The notes beneath the pieces are model-generated. The model did not search any database, was not told where the DNA came from, and saw nothing but the letters and a program-made list of their open reading frames with translations. The position numbers were made by a program, and so were the translations under genes. From assembly GCA_949948825.1 (NCBI GenBank), contig CATLIJ010000005.1, positions 1-24,209 on the forward strand: a DNA stretch of 24,209 nucleotides. Direction: 5' to 3'. This stretch comes from an uncultured Clostridiaceae bacterium. GTDB lineage: Bacteria > Bacillota > Clostridia > Lachnospirales > Lachnospiraceae. Positions 8,307 through 15,319 of this stretch are shown one piece after another. Numbering within the stretch: the stretch's first letter is position 1; every line of letters begins with the position of its first letter.

Positions 8307-8843
8307 TTATACTAACTCTAACAGAACCTCCATAGCTCCGTCACCCTTACGCTGTCCGATCTTCACAATACGGGTATATCCCCCATTGCGGGACACATAT
8401 TTGGGCGCAATCTCATCAAAGAGCTTTGCCGGAAGATCTACAGACTTGGTGTTTTTCTTTCTGCCAGCGGGTGTGGAGGGAACCTCTGTCACTCCATACA
8501 GAACCTTCAGCATCTGACGTCTGGCATGAAGCCTGGAAGGCTGATCCTTTTTGATCTCCTTCTGAACCTCATCATAAACCGTCACCTTTCTGCCATTCTT
8601 CTCCTCTTTGACTCTCTTGCCTTTGTCATCCTTGCGGGGAACCTTTGCTGTAACAGTCACTGTGTCAAAATTATCTTTCTCCCTCACTGCCATAGCAATC
8701 AGACCTTCTGCAACCTTGCGGATCTCTTTTGCTCTGGTCTCAGTGGTGCGGATCTTTCCATGATACAAAAGAGATGTTACCTGACTGCGAATCAAAGCTT
8801 TTCTCTGACTGGAAGTTCTTCCAAGCTTTCTGTAACCTGCCAT
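8307..8843 (-). CDS. rplQ: 50S ribosomal protein L17 (with internal insertion)
   Basis: L17 sits near the peptide exit tunnel of the large subunit. Residues 1-52 (AGYRKLGRTSSQRKALIRS...) and the C-terminal half (LHARRQ, DLPAKLFDEIAP, GGYTRIVKIGQRKGDGA) match bacterial L17 well. The protein has 178 residues against about 120 in Bacillus; the excess is mostly a lysine/glutamate-rich stretch of roughly residues 56-103 placed just before the conserved LHARRQ. The start ATG 8843 follows GGAGG by 8 nt; the frame is open further upstream (to 8930) but those codons do not look like L17 and belong to a structured leader. It is the last gene of the alpha operon. Confidence 0.96.
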   Translation of the reverse strand: MAGYRKLGRTSSQRKALIRSQVTSLLYHGKIRTTETRAKEIRKVAEGLIAMAVREKDNFDTVTVTAKVPRKDDKGKRVKEEKNGRKVTVYDEVQKEIKKDQPSRLHARRQMLKVLYGVTEVPSTPAGRKKNTKSVDLPAKLFDEIAPKYVSRNGGYTRIVKIGQRKGDGAMEVLLELV

Positions 8844-8978
8844 TTTATTTTCCTCCATATAATCCGGAGTGCAGTCCGCGCCATTGGTCTTATCAGACTG
8901 CATCCATTCTTGTTTGGCTGTACCAGGCACTGCATCATTGGTCTTACGGACCCGGCACGAAAAAACAATTGCTATTCT
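8844..8978 (-). promoter_or_regulatory. Structured rpoA-rplQ intergenic leader with direct repeats
   Basis: This 135-nt gap holds no gene. On the minus strand it has an 11-nt direct repeat TAAGACCAATG (plus coordinates 8936-8946 and 8882-8892), a second repeated word (plus-strand ACTGCATC at 8897-8904 and 8929-8936), and a perfect 7-bp stem TGCAGTC/GACTGCA (8870-8876 with 8896-8902; 19-nt loop) ending shortly before the rplQ ribosome binding site. A regulatory role for L17 synthesis is possible but is inference. Confidence 0.45.
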
Positions 8979-9938
8979 TTATTCCTCGCTGGGATTTAAC
9001 TGAAGCCCCAGCTCCTTCAATTTTGCGAGAACCTCCTCCAGGGACTTTCTTCCCAAATTCCGGACCTTCATCATATCCTCCGGAGTACGGTTGCACAGCT
9101 CTTCCACCGTGTTGATTCCAGCACGTTTCAGACAGTTATAAGAACGAACCGAAAGCTCCAGCTCATCAATATTCATCTCCAGAACTTTCTCTTTCTCATT
9201 GTCCTCTTTCTCCACCATAATCTCAGCAGTTCTGGCATTTTCCGAAAGGTCAATAAACAGATTCAAATGTTCGCTTAACACCTTGGCTGCCAGACTGACT
9301 GCCTCATCCGGAGCCAGAGTTCCATTGGTATACACATCCAGCGTCAGTTTATCATAGTCAATAATCTGCCCTACACGGCTGTTCTCAATGGTCATATTCA
9401 CCCGCTCTACCGGCGTGTAAATGGAATCTATCGCAATCACGCCAATGGGCAGATCTTCATTTTTATTCTTGTCAGCGCTTACATATCCGCGGCCCTTGGA
9501 AATCGTCAGCTCCATATAGAACTTACTGTCTGTCCCGCCGCTTAAGGTGGCAATCACCTGCTCAGGATTCATGATCTCAATATCCGGATCTGCCTGAATA
9601 TCCGCAGCAGTAATCACTCCCTCGCCTTCAAACTCAATATAAGCAGTCTTCACTTCATTGCTGTCGCTGTTGTTCTTGATCGATAAGTTCTTGATGTTCA
9701 TGATGATCTCAGTCACATCCTCCTTCACACCGGAGATGGAACTGAACTCATGTAAAACGCCTTCGATTTTTACCTGACTGACTGCTGCACCTGGCAGAGA
9801 AGAAAGCATAATTCTCCTCAGGGAGTTCCCCAGCGTGGTGCCGTAGCCCCTCTCAAGCGGTTCCACAACAAATTTGCCGTACTTCTTATCATCTGAAATT
9901 TCAACAATCTCAATGTTTGGTTTTTCAAAATCGAACAC
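8979..9938 (-). CDS. rpoA: DNA-directed RNA polymerase subunit alpha
   Basis: RNA polymerase alpha subunit: the dimer seeds enzyme assembly and its C-terminal domain contacts UP elements and activators. It has 319 residues, a normal length. The N-terminal domain (1 to ~230) carries GYGTTLGNSLRRIMLSSLPG, the assembly signature; the C-terminal domain (~250-319) has ELELSVRSYNCLKRAGINTV and RNLGRKSLEEVLAKL. The start is GTG at 9938 (VFDFEKPNIEI), with AAGGAGG 10 nt upstream; GTG starts are common for rpoA in Clostridia. It lies 41 nt after rpsD in the alpha operon. Confidence 0.98.
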   Translation of the reverse strand: MFDFEKPNIEIVEISDDKKYGKFVVEPLERGYGTTLGNSLRRIMLSSLPGAAVSQVKIEGVLHEFSSISGVKEDVTEIIMNIKNLSIKNNSDSNEVKTAYIEFEGEGVITAADIQADPDIEIMNPEQVIATLSGGTDSKFYMELTISKGRGYVSADKNKNEDLPIGVIAIDSIYTPVERVNMTIENSRVGQIIDYDKLTLDVYTNGTLAPDEAVSLAAKVLSEHLNLFIDLSENARTAEIMVEKEDNEKEKVLEMNIDELELSVRSYNCLKRAGINTVEELCNRTPEDMMKVRNLGRKSLEEVLAKLKELGLQLNPSEE

Positions 9939-9979
9939 GATTATAGCCCCTCCTTTTGGGTTCGTCTATCGAGGGAAAC

Positions 9980-10573
9980 TTACTTAGAATACAACTCGAC
10001 GATAAGCATCTCTTCCACCGGAACATCAATCTCTTCCCTGGTAGGCAATGACTTCACCACACCGCGGAGATTCTCATGATCCACATCCAGCCATGCGGGA
10101 ACCAAACGGCCCATCGTCGCTTCCAAAGCGATTTTATATCTGGGAGAAGACTTTACTTTCTCCTTAATCTCAATCACATCCCCGGCTTTTACCAGGTAAG
10201 AGGGAATATTGACGCACTTTCCGTTCACCAGAACATGCTTATGGTCAACGATCTGACGGGTCTCCCGTCTGGTCTTGCCAAATCCCAGCCGGAATACCAC
10301 ATTGTCCAGCCTTCTCTCCAAAAGGATCAGAAGATTCTCACCAGCCTGACCCTCCATCTTCTCTGCCTTAGCATAGTAGTTGCGGAAAGGCTTCTCCAGC
10401 ACGCCATAGATAAATTTTGCTTTCTGCTTTTCCCGCAGCTGCATGCCATACTCGCTTACTTTCCGATTCGCCCGTTTCACTTCTCTTTTTGATTTTCTGC
10501 TGATTCCCAGGTAGCTGGGTTCCAAACCAAGGGATCTGCATCTTTTAAGAACAGGAACTCTATCTACTGCCAC
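9980..10573 (-). CDS. rpsD: 30S ribosomal protein S4
   Basis: Primary 16S rRNA-binding protein that starts 30S assembly and often represses its own operon. It has 197 residues; the core EYGMQLREKQKAKFIYGV, ENLLILLERRLDNVVFRLGF and the S4 RNA-binding domain (RQIVDHKHVLVNGKCVNIPSY) are clear. The first ~40 residues (AVDRVPVLKRCRSLGLEPSYLG) differ from the usual ARY..P..KLSRR form, and the four-cysteine zinc site is absent. Its place between rpsK and rpoA matches Clostridia and Proteobacteria rather than Bacillus, where rpsD is separate. Confidence 0.98.
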   Translation of the reverse strand: MAVDRVPVLKRCRSLGLEPSYLGISRKSKREVKRANRKVSEYGMQLREKQKAKFIYGVLEKPFRNYYAKAEKMEGQAGENLLILLERRLDNVVFRLGFGKTRRETRQIVDHKHVLVNGKCVNIPSYLVKAGDVIEIKEKVKSSPRYKIALEATMGRLVPAWLDVDHENLRGVVKSLPTREEIDVPVEEMLIVELYSK

Positions 10574-10588
10574 TTTTCGTACCTCCTA

Positions 10589-10990
10589 TCAGACTCTTCT
10601 ACGTTTTGGCGGACGGCAACCATTGTGTGGAACCGGGGTTACGTCCTTAATGCTGGTTACTTCAATGCCGCATGCAGAAAGCGCACGGATTGCTGCTTCA
10701 CGACCCGAACCGGGACCCTTTACCATAACGTCAACAGACTTTAAACCATGTACGATAGCTGCCTTGGCAGCAGTCTCTGCAGCCATCTGAGCTGCATATG
10801 GAGTAGATTTCCTTGAACCTCTAAATCCCAGACCTCCGGCACTTGCCCAAGATAAAGCGTTACCCTGCGCATCTGTCAACGTCACAATCGTGTTGTTAAA
10901 AGATGACTGGATATGTGCCTGTCCGCGTTCAACGTTTTTCTTTACGCGCTTTTTCGTCACTTTCTTTCCAGTGGACTTATTTTTAGCCAT
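10589..10990 (-). CDS. rpsK: 30S ribosomal protein S11
   Basis: S11 shapes the 30S platform near the E site. The 133 residues include GFRGSRKSTPYAAQMAAE, KGPGSGREAAIRAL and the conserved end SIKDVTPVPHNGCRPPKRRRV, with a lysine-rich N terminus. Start ATG 10990. It is separated from rpsM by an unusually long 151-nt gap containing a strong hairpin, and from rpsD by 15 nt. Confidence 0.98.
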   Translation of the reverse strand: MAKNKSTGKKVTKKRVKKNVERGQAHIQSSFNNTIVTLTDAQGNALSWASAGGLGFRGSRKSTPYAAQMAAETAAKAAIVHGLKSVDVMVKGPGSGREAAIRALSACGIEVTSIKDVTPVPHNGCRPPKRRRV

Positions 10991-11141
10991 TTTAAACTAA
11001 CCTACTTTCCTTTCGTCTTGATTCGCTACGCATTCGGGAAACCTGTCCCGAAGCTTTGGATACCTGAATCTTGTTCCTGTTTTTAAAACATACAACTTGA
11101 TTCGTAATGACCGTGATCTCTGATCCAGTCTGCTTCTGTCT
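10991..11141 (-). promoter_or_regulatory. rpsM-rpsK intergenic spacer with stable hairpin
   Basis: No gene is visible in these 151 nt. The main structure is a perfect 7-bp stem TTCGGGA/TCCCGAA with a 6-nt loop (11033-11039 paired with 11046-11052). No T-tract follows on the minus strand, so it is not a classical terminator. I see no convincing promoter. It may be an mRNA-processing or stability element; function unproven. Confidence 0.4.
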
Positions 11142-11510
11142 TTATTTCTTCTTATTCGCCACGGTTTTGCGCGGTCCTTTGCGGGTTCTTGCATTCGTCT
11201 TAGTCTTCTGTCCCCGAACCGGCAGACTTCTTCTGTGACGGATACCGCGATAACAGCCAATCTCCTGGAGCCGCTTAATATTCATGGCAATCTCTCTGCG
11301 CAGATCACCCTCCACCACCTGACTGTCAGCAATCACCGCTGCAATCTTCTTGACCTCATCATCCGTCAGATCCTTTACACGGGTATCCGGATTCACGCCT
11401 GCTTCTGCCAGAATACGGTTAGAACTGGTTCTTCCGATCCCGTAAATGTAAGTCAAGCCGATCTCGACACGCTTCTCTCTTGGTAAATCAACTCCTGCAA
11501 TACGAGCCAT
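11142..11510 (-). CDS. rpsM: 30S ribosomal protein S13
   Basis: S13 is a 30S head protein that contacts the 50S subunit (bridge B1) and P-site tRNA. It has 122 residues: ARIAGVDLPREKRVEIGLTY at the start, the helix-two-turn-helix YGIGRTSSNRIL, and the basic tail GIRHRRSLPVRGQKTKTNARTRKGPRKT. Start ATG 11510 with GGAGGTG 10 nt upstream. It follows rpmJ by 32 nt. Confidence 0.98.
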   Translation of the reverse strand: MARIAGVDLPREKRVEIGLTYIYGIGRTSSNRILAEAGVNPDTRVKDLTDDEVKKIAAVIADSQVVEGDLRREIAMNIKRLQEIGCYRGIRHRRSLPVRGQKTKTNARTRKGPRKTVANKKK

Positions 11511-11542
11511 TTGCGTCGTACACCTCCTGTTCTTTCTTAAAG

Positions 11543-11656
11543 TTAACCTTGTCTTTGCTTGTGCTTAGGATTTTCACAGATTACTCTGATACTGCCTTTG
11601 CGCTTGATGATTTTGCATTTCTCGCAAATCGGTTTTACTGATGACCTCACCTTCAC
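11543..11656 (-). CDS. rpmJ: 50S ribosomal protein L36 (zinc-binding form)
   Basis: A 37-residue protein. Reading from GTG at 11656: KVRSSVKPICEKCKIIKRKG then SIRVICENPKHKQRQG and TAA. Zinc ligands Cys11, Cys14, Cys27 and His32 are all present, so this is the C+ form of L36. AAGGAG lies 9 nt before the GTG. L36 is the usual first gene of the alpha operon in Gram-positives, between infA and rpsM; here 267 nt separate it from infA, with a promoter inside that gap. Confidence 0.97.
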   Translation of the reverse strand: MKVRSSVKPICEKCKIIKRKGSIRVICENPKHKQRQG

Positions 11657-11801
11657 GGCAAATCTCTCCTTTCCACTCTACTGCCCTGATCCCGAACATA
11701 CCTCCGGCATTTTCCGCCAGATCAACGAACCTGTATCTTTGCGGCGCTTCCCTCCGGAACCAGTCTTGGGTCAAACCCACCCAACATATCAACAAAGTTG
11801 C
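11657..11801 (-). promoter_or_regulatory. 5' leader of the alpha operon (rpmJ-rplQ), structured
   Basis: Predicted untranslated leader between the promoter at 11808-11836 and the rpmJ GTG. It starts with a perfect 6-bp stem TTGGGT/ACCCAA (11779-11784 with 11766-11771, 7-nt loop). Further inside, CGCC/GGCG can enclose an AGAT...ATCT hairpin. The leader could carry an autoregulatory site for S4 or another operon protein, as alpha operons often do, but I cannot match it to a known leader motif by eye. Confidence 0.5.
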
Positions 11802-11807
11802 CACAAT

Positions 11808-11836
11808 ATTATATCACTCAAACCACTGAAATGCAA
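11808..11836 (-). promoter_or_regulatory. Extended -10 promoter of the alpha operon
   Basis: Minus strand: -35 TTGCAT (11831-11836), 17-nt spacer, and -10 TATAAT (11808-11813) preceded by TGA, giving an extended TGnTATAAT element. Predicted start near 11801, about 145 nt before rpmJ. It lies in the 267-nt infA-rpmJ gap. I see no terminator between infA and this promoter, so the alpha genes may receive both read-through and new transcripts. Confidence 0.87.
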
Positions 11837-11923
11837 GCATTTTTTACCTTTTTTCCATAGAAATCCCCACATTTCCTCTGCCCTCTCCTCCTATAGAAAA
11901 AGCTCCCCAATACATTTGTTATC

Positions 11924-12142
11924 TTATTTATCTCTCCAAATAATCCTTCCCTTGGAAAGATCGTAAGGAGACAGCTCAATCGTCACCCGGTCTCCCGGAA
12001 GAATCCGGATATAATTCATCCGCAGCTTTCCGCTGATATGGGCCAGCACCTGATGGCCATTTTCCAATTCCACCTGGAACATGGCATTGGGCAGCTTTTC
12101 CACCACGGTTCCTTCGATCTCAATCACATCTGCTTTTGACAT
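11924..12142 (-). CDS. infA: Translation initiation factor IF-1
   Basis: IF-1 binds the 30S A site during initiation. The 72-residue OB-fold protein starts SKADVIEIEGTVVEKLPNAM and includes FQVELENGHQVLAHISGKLRM and the end KGRIIWRD. ATG 12142 has AGGAGGT 8 nt upstream; upstream in-frame codons to 12190 overlap the KOW gene and are not IF-1-like. It is the last gene of the adk-map-KOW-infA group. Confidence 0.98.
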   Translation of the reverse strand: MSKADVIEIEGTVVEKLPNAMFQVELENGHQVLAHISGKLRMNYIRILPGDRVTIELSPYDLSKGRIIWRDK

Positions 12143-12167
12143 GTACTCATACCTCCTGAATGCATAA

Positions 12168-12455
12168 CTACTCCGCGGCCACTGGGCCACAGGACTCCAA
12201 ATCGTGCAGCTTCCCGCACTTCTTATATTGTCTCAGACGAGTAAAAATCTCATCATCTGTCACCGGAAAGCATTCTACCAGCAGCTCTTTGTCTGCCTGA
12301 ATATGCTTTTTATTCTTTCTCTTTGGCTTTGACAAGGTTCTCCGCCTTCCATCTGCCAGAAAAACCCAGTCTCCCTCCACAGACAAAATAATATAATACT
12401 GATCTTTGTCATGTCCGGCAAGAGATTTTGCCGGACAGCCCGGTTGATAATCCAT
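12168..12455 (-). CDS. KOW-domain RNA-binding protein (small, between map and infA)
   Basis: A 95-residue protein with a KOW/L14e-like N-terminal module (PGCPAKSLAGHDKDQYYIIL, then GDWVFLADGRRRTLSKPK) followed by a basic KRKNKKH stretch and a C-terminal tail to VAAE. Small KOW proteins at this exact place between map and infA are common in Clostridia and Bacilli and are thought to be ribosome-associated; the precise role is unknown. I favour ATG 12455 because GGTGA sits 5 nt upstream and family members begin close to this residue. ATG 12473 is an alternative that overlaps the map stop as ATGA. Confidence 0.85.
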   Translation of the reverse strand: MDYQPGCPAKSLAGHDKDQYYIILSVEGDWVFLADGRRRTLSKPKRKNKKHIQADKELLVECFPVTDDEIFTRLRQYKKCGKLHDLESCGPVAAE

Positions 12456-12469
12456 CCTGTTCACCGCCC

Positions 12470-13222
12470 TCATAACAGAGATAAAATCTCCGGCTCTCCA
12501 TCTGTAATCAAAATCGTATTTTCGTAATGGGCAGAAAGAGATCCATCATCCGTCACTACGGTCCAGTTGTCGTCCAGCCACACCACATCTGCGCGGCCCA
12601 TGTTAATCATTGGTTCTATGGCAAGGGTCATACCTGGACGCAGCCGGATTCCCTTTCTCTTCTGAGAAAAATTCGGCACCTCCGGGTCCTCGTGGAGCGC
12701 TTTTCCCACTCCATGCCCTACCAGATCGCGAACCACGCCATAGCCAAAATGCTCGGCATAGGTCTGTATGGCAAGGGAGATATCATTGAGATGATTGCCT
12801 GCCCTGGCATGTTTAATACCTTCATAAAAGCATTCTCTTGTCACCTGGATTAATTGCTGAACCTCTGGCCCCACCTTGCCGATGGCATAGGTTCTTGCTG
12901 CGTCTGAATGATAGCCATTATAAATCACTCCTGCATCCAGGCTGACAATATCACCTTCCTGAAGAATCCTGTGTTTGTTCGGAATCCCATGAACCACCTC
13001 ATCATTCACAGACACACAGATGGACGCAGGATAACCATTGTAATTTTTAAAAGAAGGGATGCATCCATAGCTGCGGATCATACGCTCGCCGGTCCGGTCA
13101 ATGTCCAGAGTCGAAATTCCTGGCTTTAACATTTTTCCCAGCTCTTCATGGACCTTTGCCAGGATTCTTCCGGCCTCACGCATCAGTTCAATTTCCCGTC
13201 CGGATTTAATCGATACTGACAT
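12470..13222 (-). CDS. map: Type I methionine aminopeptidase
   Basis: Removes the initiator methionine from new proteins in the cytoplasm. The 250 residues show the pita-bread enzyme with all metal ligands: Asp96 (SLDAG), Asp107 (YHSDAARTY), His170 (GHGVG), Glu203 (IEPM) and Glu234 (HYENT), plus the substrate-binding His78 (VVHGIP). It lacks the N-terminal SH3-binding or zinc extension. It starts 2 nt after the adk stop, so the two are likely coupled, as in the usual secY-adk-map order. Confidence 0.98.
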   Translation of the reverse strand: MSVSIKSGREIELMREAGRILAKVHEELGKMLKPGISTLDIDRTGERMIRSYGCIPSFKNYNGYPASICVSVNDEVVHGIPNKHRILQEGDIVSLDAGVIYNGYHSDAARTYAIGKVGPEVQQLIQVTRECFYEGIKHARAGNHLNDISLAIQTYAEHFGYGVVRDLVGHGVGKALHEDPEVPNFSQKRKGIRLRPGMTLAIEPMINMGRADVVWLDDNWTVVTDDGSLSAHYENTILITDGEPEILSLL

Positions 13223-13224
13223 AT

Positions 13225-13869
13225 TTATGCCCCCAGAACATCCACAATGTCTTTAAACACATCATTCAGTTCTTTTGTCCCATCCACAGTCACCAGGATT
13301 CCCTGTTCTTTATAATAGTCAATCAGGGGCTGAGTCTGATCATGGTAAACCGTCAGACGCTTCTGTACAGTCTCCGGCTTATCATCCTCCCTCAGTACCA
13401 GAGCCTCCTTACAGCTGTCACACACACCCTCTGCCTTTGGCGGGTTAAACATAATGTGATAAGTGGCACCGCATTTCAGACAGGCTCTTCTGCCGCCCAT
13501 GCGGGTTACAATAGAAGCATCCGGAACATCTACATTGACAGCATAATCCATCTTTTCTCCCCGCTTCAAAAGAGCATCCGTCAGACTCTCTGCCTGAGGA
13601 ATAGTCCGGGGAAAGCCATCCAGCACATATCCGCCCTCACAGTCTGCCTCGCTGATCCGGTCCAAAAGCATGCCGATGGTCACATCATCCGGCACCAGCT
13701 GTCCCTGGTCCATATAAGACTTGGCCTTCATTCCAAGTTCTGTGCCGCCCTTTATATTGGCGCGGAATATGTCCCCTGTGGAAATGTGGGGAATCCCGTA
13801 TTTTTCTGCTATCTTCTTTGCCTGTGTGCCTTTTCCGGCGCCTGGAGCTCCCAGCATGATAATCTTCAT
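13225..13869 (-). CDS. adk: Adenylate kinase (zinc-LID type)
   Basis: Interconverts ATP + AMP and 2 ADP. The 214-residue protein has P-loop GAPGAGKGT (7-15), the AMP-site motif DGFPRT (84-89) and a long LID with four cysteines (Cys130, Cys133, Cys150, Cys153) that should bind zinc, as in many Gram-positive Adks. ATG 13869 is chosen over ATG 13875 because AGGAGG lies 7 nt upstream of the former and directly abuts the latter. It follows a terminator-like hairpin after secY by about 60 nt, yet I see no convincing new promoter. Confidence 0.98.
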   Translation of the reverse strand: MKIIMLGAPGAGKGTQAKKIAEKYGIPHISTGDIFRANIKGGTELGMKAKSYMDQGQLVPDDVTIGMLLDRISEADCEGGYVLDGFPRTIPQAESLTDALLKRGEKMDYAVNVDVPDASIVTRMGGRRACLKCGATYHIMFNPPKAEGVCDSCKEALVLREDDKPETVQKRLTVYHDQTQPLIDYYKEQGILVTVDGTKELNDVFKDIVDVLGA

Positions 13870-13930
13870 ATCCATACCTCCTCTTTTTTATTACGCAAAA
13901 TATTCTCAATTATTCATAAAATCTTTATGC

Positions 13931-13967
13931 AGAAAAAGCTGCCGCCCATTCCTCCTGCGCAGCAGCT
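13931..13967 (-). terminator. Terminator or attenuator between secY and adk
   Basis: Minus strand, 13 nt after the secY stop: arms AGCTGCTGC (13959-13967) and GCGGCAGCT (13937-13945) form a 9-bp stem with one G-U wobble and a 13-nt loop, followed directly by TTTTTCT. A second small palindrome, CATAAA-GAT-TTTATG (13915-13929), comes next. Because adk-map-infA have no obvious promoter, partial termination is more likely than a full stop. Confidence 0.72.
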
Positions 13968-13980
13968 CTCCCAACTTATC

Positions 13981-15318
13981 CTAATCGTTTAAAAAGCCTT
14001 TATAGTTCCGGACAACTACCTGTGACTCAATGGCCTTAATTGTCTCTAATATAACACTGACAATAATAATCAGGGATGTCCCAAGGAAAGACAAACGGCT
14101 GACGCCAAACAAACCAGAGATCATAATTGGTATCACACTAATCACAATCAGACCCACAGCGCCAATAAAGATAATATAATTCAAAATACTATCCAGAAAC
14201 TGTGAGGTCGGCGTACCTGGCCGGATGCCTGGAATAAAACCACCGGACTTTTTCATATTATTGGCTACCTCCAGGGGATTGAAGGTGATGGAAGTGTAGA
14301 AATAGGCAAACAGCACAATCAACACAATATAAATCACCAAACCAATGGAATACCATGGCATTTCTGGCCGGAACCAGTAAGATGAATTTAACATCATCAA
14401 GATCTTTCCTGGAATCGTGTTGTAATCCGGATTAAAGAACTGGGCAATCACAACCGGAAACGACAAGATGGAAGAGGCGAAAATCACCGGTATCACCCCG
14501 GCTGTGTTGATTTTCAGCGGAATATGAGAAGACTGACCGCCTACCATTTTCCTTCCAACCATCTTTTTGGAATACTGTACCGGAATCCTGCGCTCGCCAT
14601 CCTGCAAATATACGACAAACACCACCATGGCTGCTGCTATTGCCAGCATAACCAGAAGCATCACCACCTGCACGGCAATGATTTTTCCGTTCATAAACGT
14701 ATTATATAAGCTGCTGACGTCATCTGGAAGAGAAGACACAATATTGAACAGCAGCACAATGGAGATTCCATTTCCTATGCCTTTTTCTGTGATTCGTTCC
14801 CCGACCCACATCAAAAATGCACTTCCTGCTGTCATGGTCAATACTGCAATCACCACCATAGAAGCTTTTCCTAAAAATCCCTGCTCATTATAGCCAATCA
14901 GCATTCCCTGGCCGCCAAAGCCCACTGCCATAGCAGTTGACTCCATCAGCGCCAGCACCACGGTCAGATAACGGGTATACTCAGCAATCTTCTTCCTTCC
15001 ATCCTCCCCTTCCCGCTGCATTTCCTCCAGCTTCGGGATTGCGATGGTCAAAAGCTGCATGATAATGGATGATGTGATATAGGGGGTAATGCTTAAGGCC
15101 AACACAGACATGGAGGTGAAGGAACCTCCTGTCATGGCATCGAAAAAGTTAAATGCATCGCCGCTCTGTCTGGCAAAAAAATCAGCAAAATAGGAGGTAT
15201 TCACTCCGGGAATCGGAAGTTCCGACCCGAAGCGAATGACCACCAGCATCATGAAAGTATAGAGGAGCTTTTTGCGGATCTCCTTATCCTTCCACGCGTT
15301 TCGGAGTGTCTTTAACAT
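13981..15318 (-). CDS. secY: Preprotein translocase subunit SecY
   Basis: Channel subunit of the Sec translocon in the cytoplasmic membrane. It has 445 residues with the expected ten hydrophobic segments. The N terminus LKTLRNAWKDKEIRKKLL leads into TM1 with ELPIPGVN; the cytosolic loop PKLEEMQREGEDGRKKI and the C-terminal FIPGIRPGTPTSQFLD, part of the conserved loop binding SecA and ribosomes, are present. ATG 15318 is 1 nt after the rplO stop; GAGGTGA lies 6 nt upstream, inside the rplO end, indicating coupling. Confidence 0.98.
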   Translation of the reverse strand: MLKTLRNAWKDKEIRKKLLYTFMMLVVIRFGSELPIPGVNTSYFADFFARQSGDAFNFFDAMTGGSFTSMSVLALSITPYITSSIIMQLLTIAIPKLEEMQREGEDGRKKIAEYTRYLTVVLALMESTAMAVGFGGQGMLIGYNEQGFLGKASMVVIAVLTMTAGSAFLMWVGERITEKGIGNGISIVLLFNIVSSLPDDVSSLYNTFMNGKIIAVQVVMLLVMLAIAAAMVVFVVYLQDGERRIPVQYSKKMVGRKMVGGQSSHIPLKINTAGVIPVIFASSILSFPVVIAQFFNPDYNTIPGKILMMLNSSYWFRPEMPWYSIGLVIYIVLIVLFAYFYTSITFNPLEVANNMKKSGGFIPGIRPGTPTSQFLDSILNYIIFIGAVGLIVISVIPIMISGLFGVSRLSFLGTSLIIIVSVILETIKAIESQVVVRNYKGFLND

Positions 15319-15319
15319 A

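Noticed and set aside
10997..11260. Arginine-rich 87-codon minus-strand frame overlapping rpsM
   Set aside because: It is the shifted frame of the basic S13 tail, with no ribosome binding site of its own.
11574..11804. Minus-strand open frame of 76 codons covering the rpmJ leader
   Set aside because: Its start lies at or upstream of the predicted transcription start, it has no ribosome binding site, and it overlaps rpmJ in another frame.
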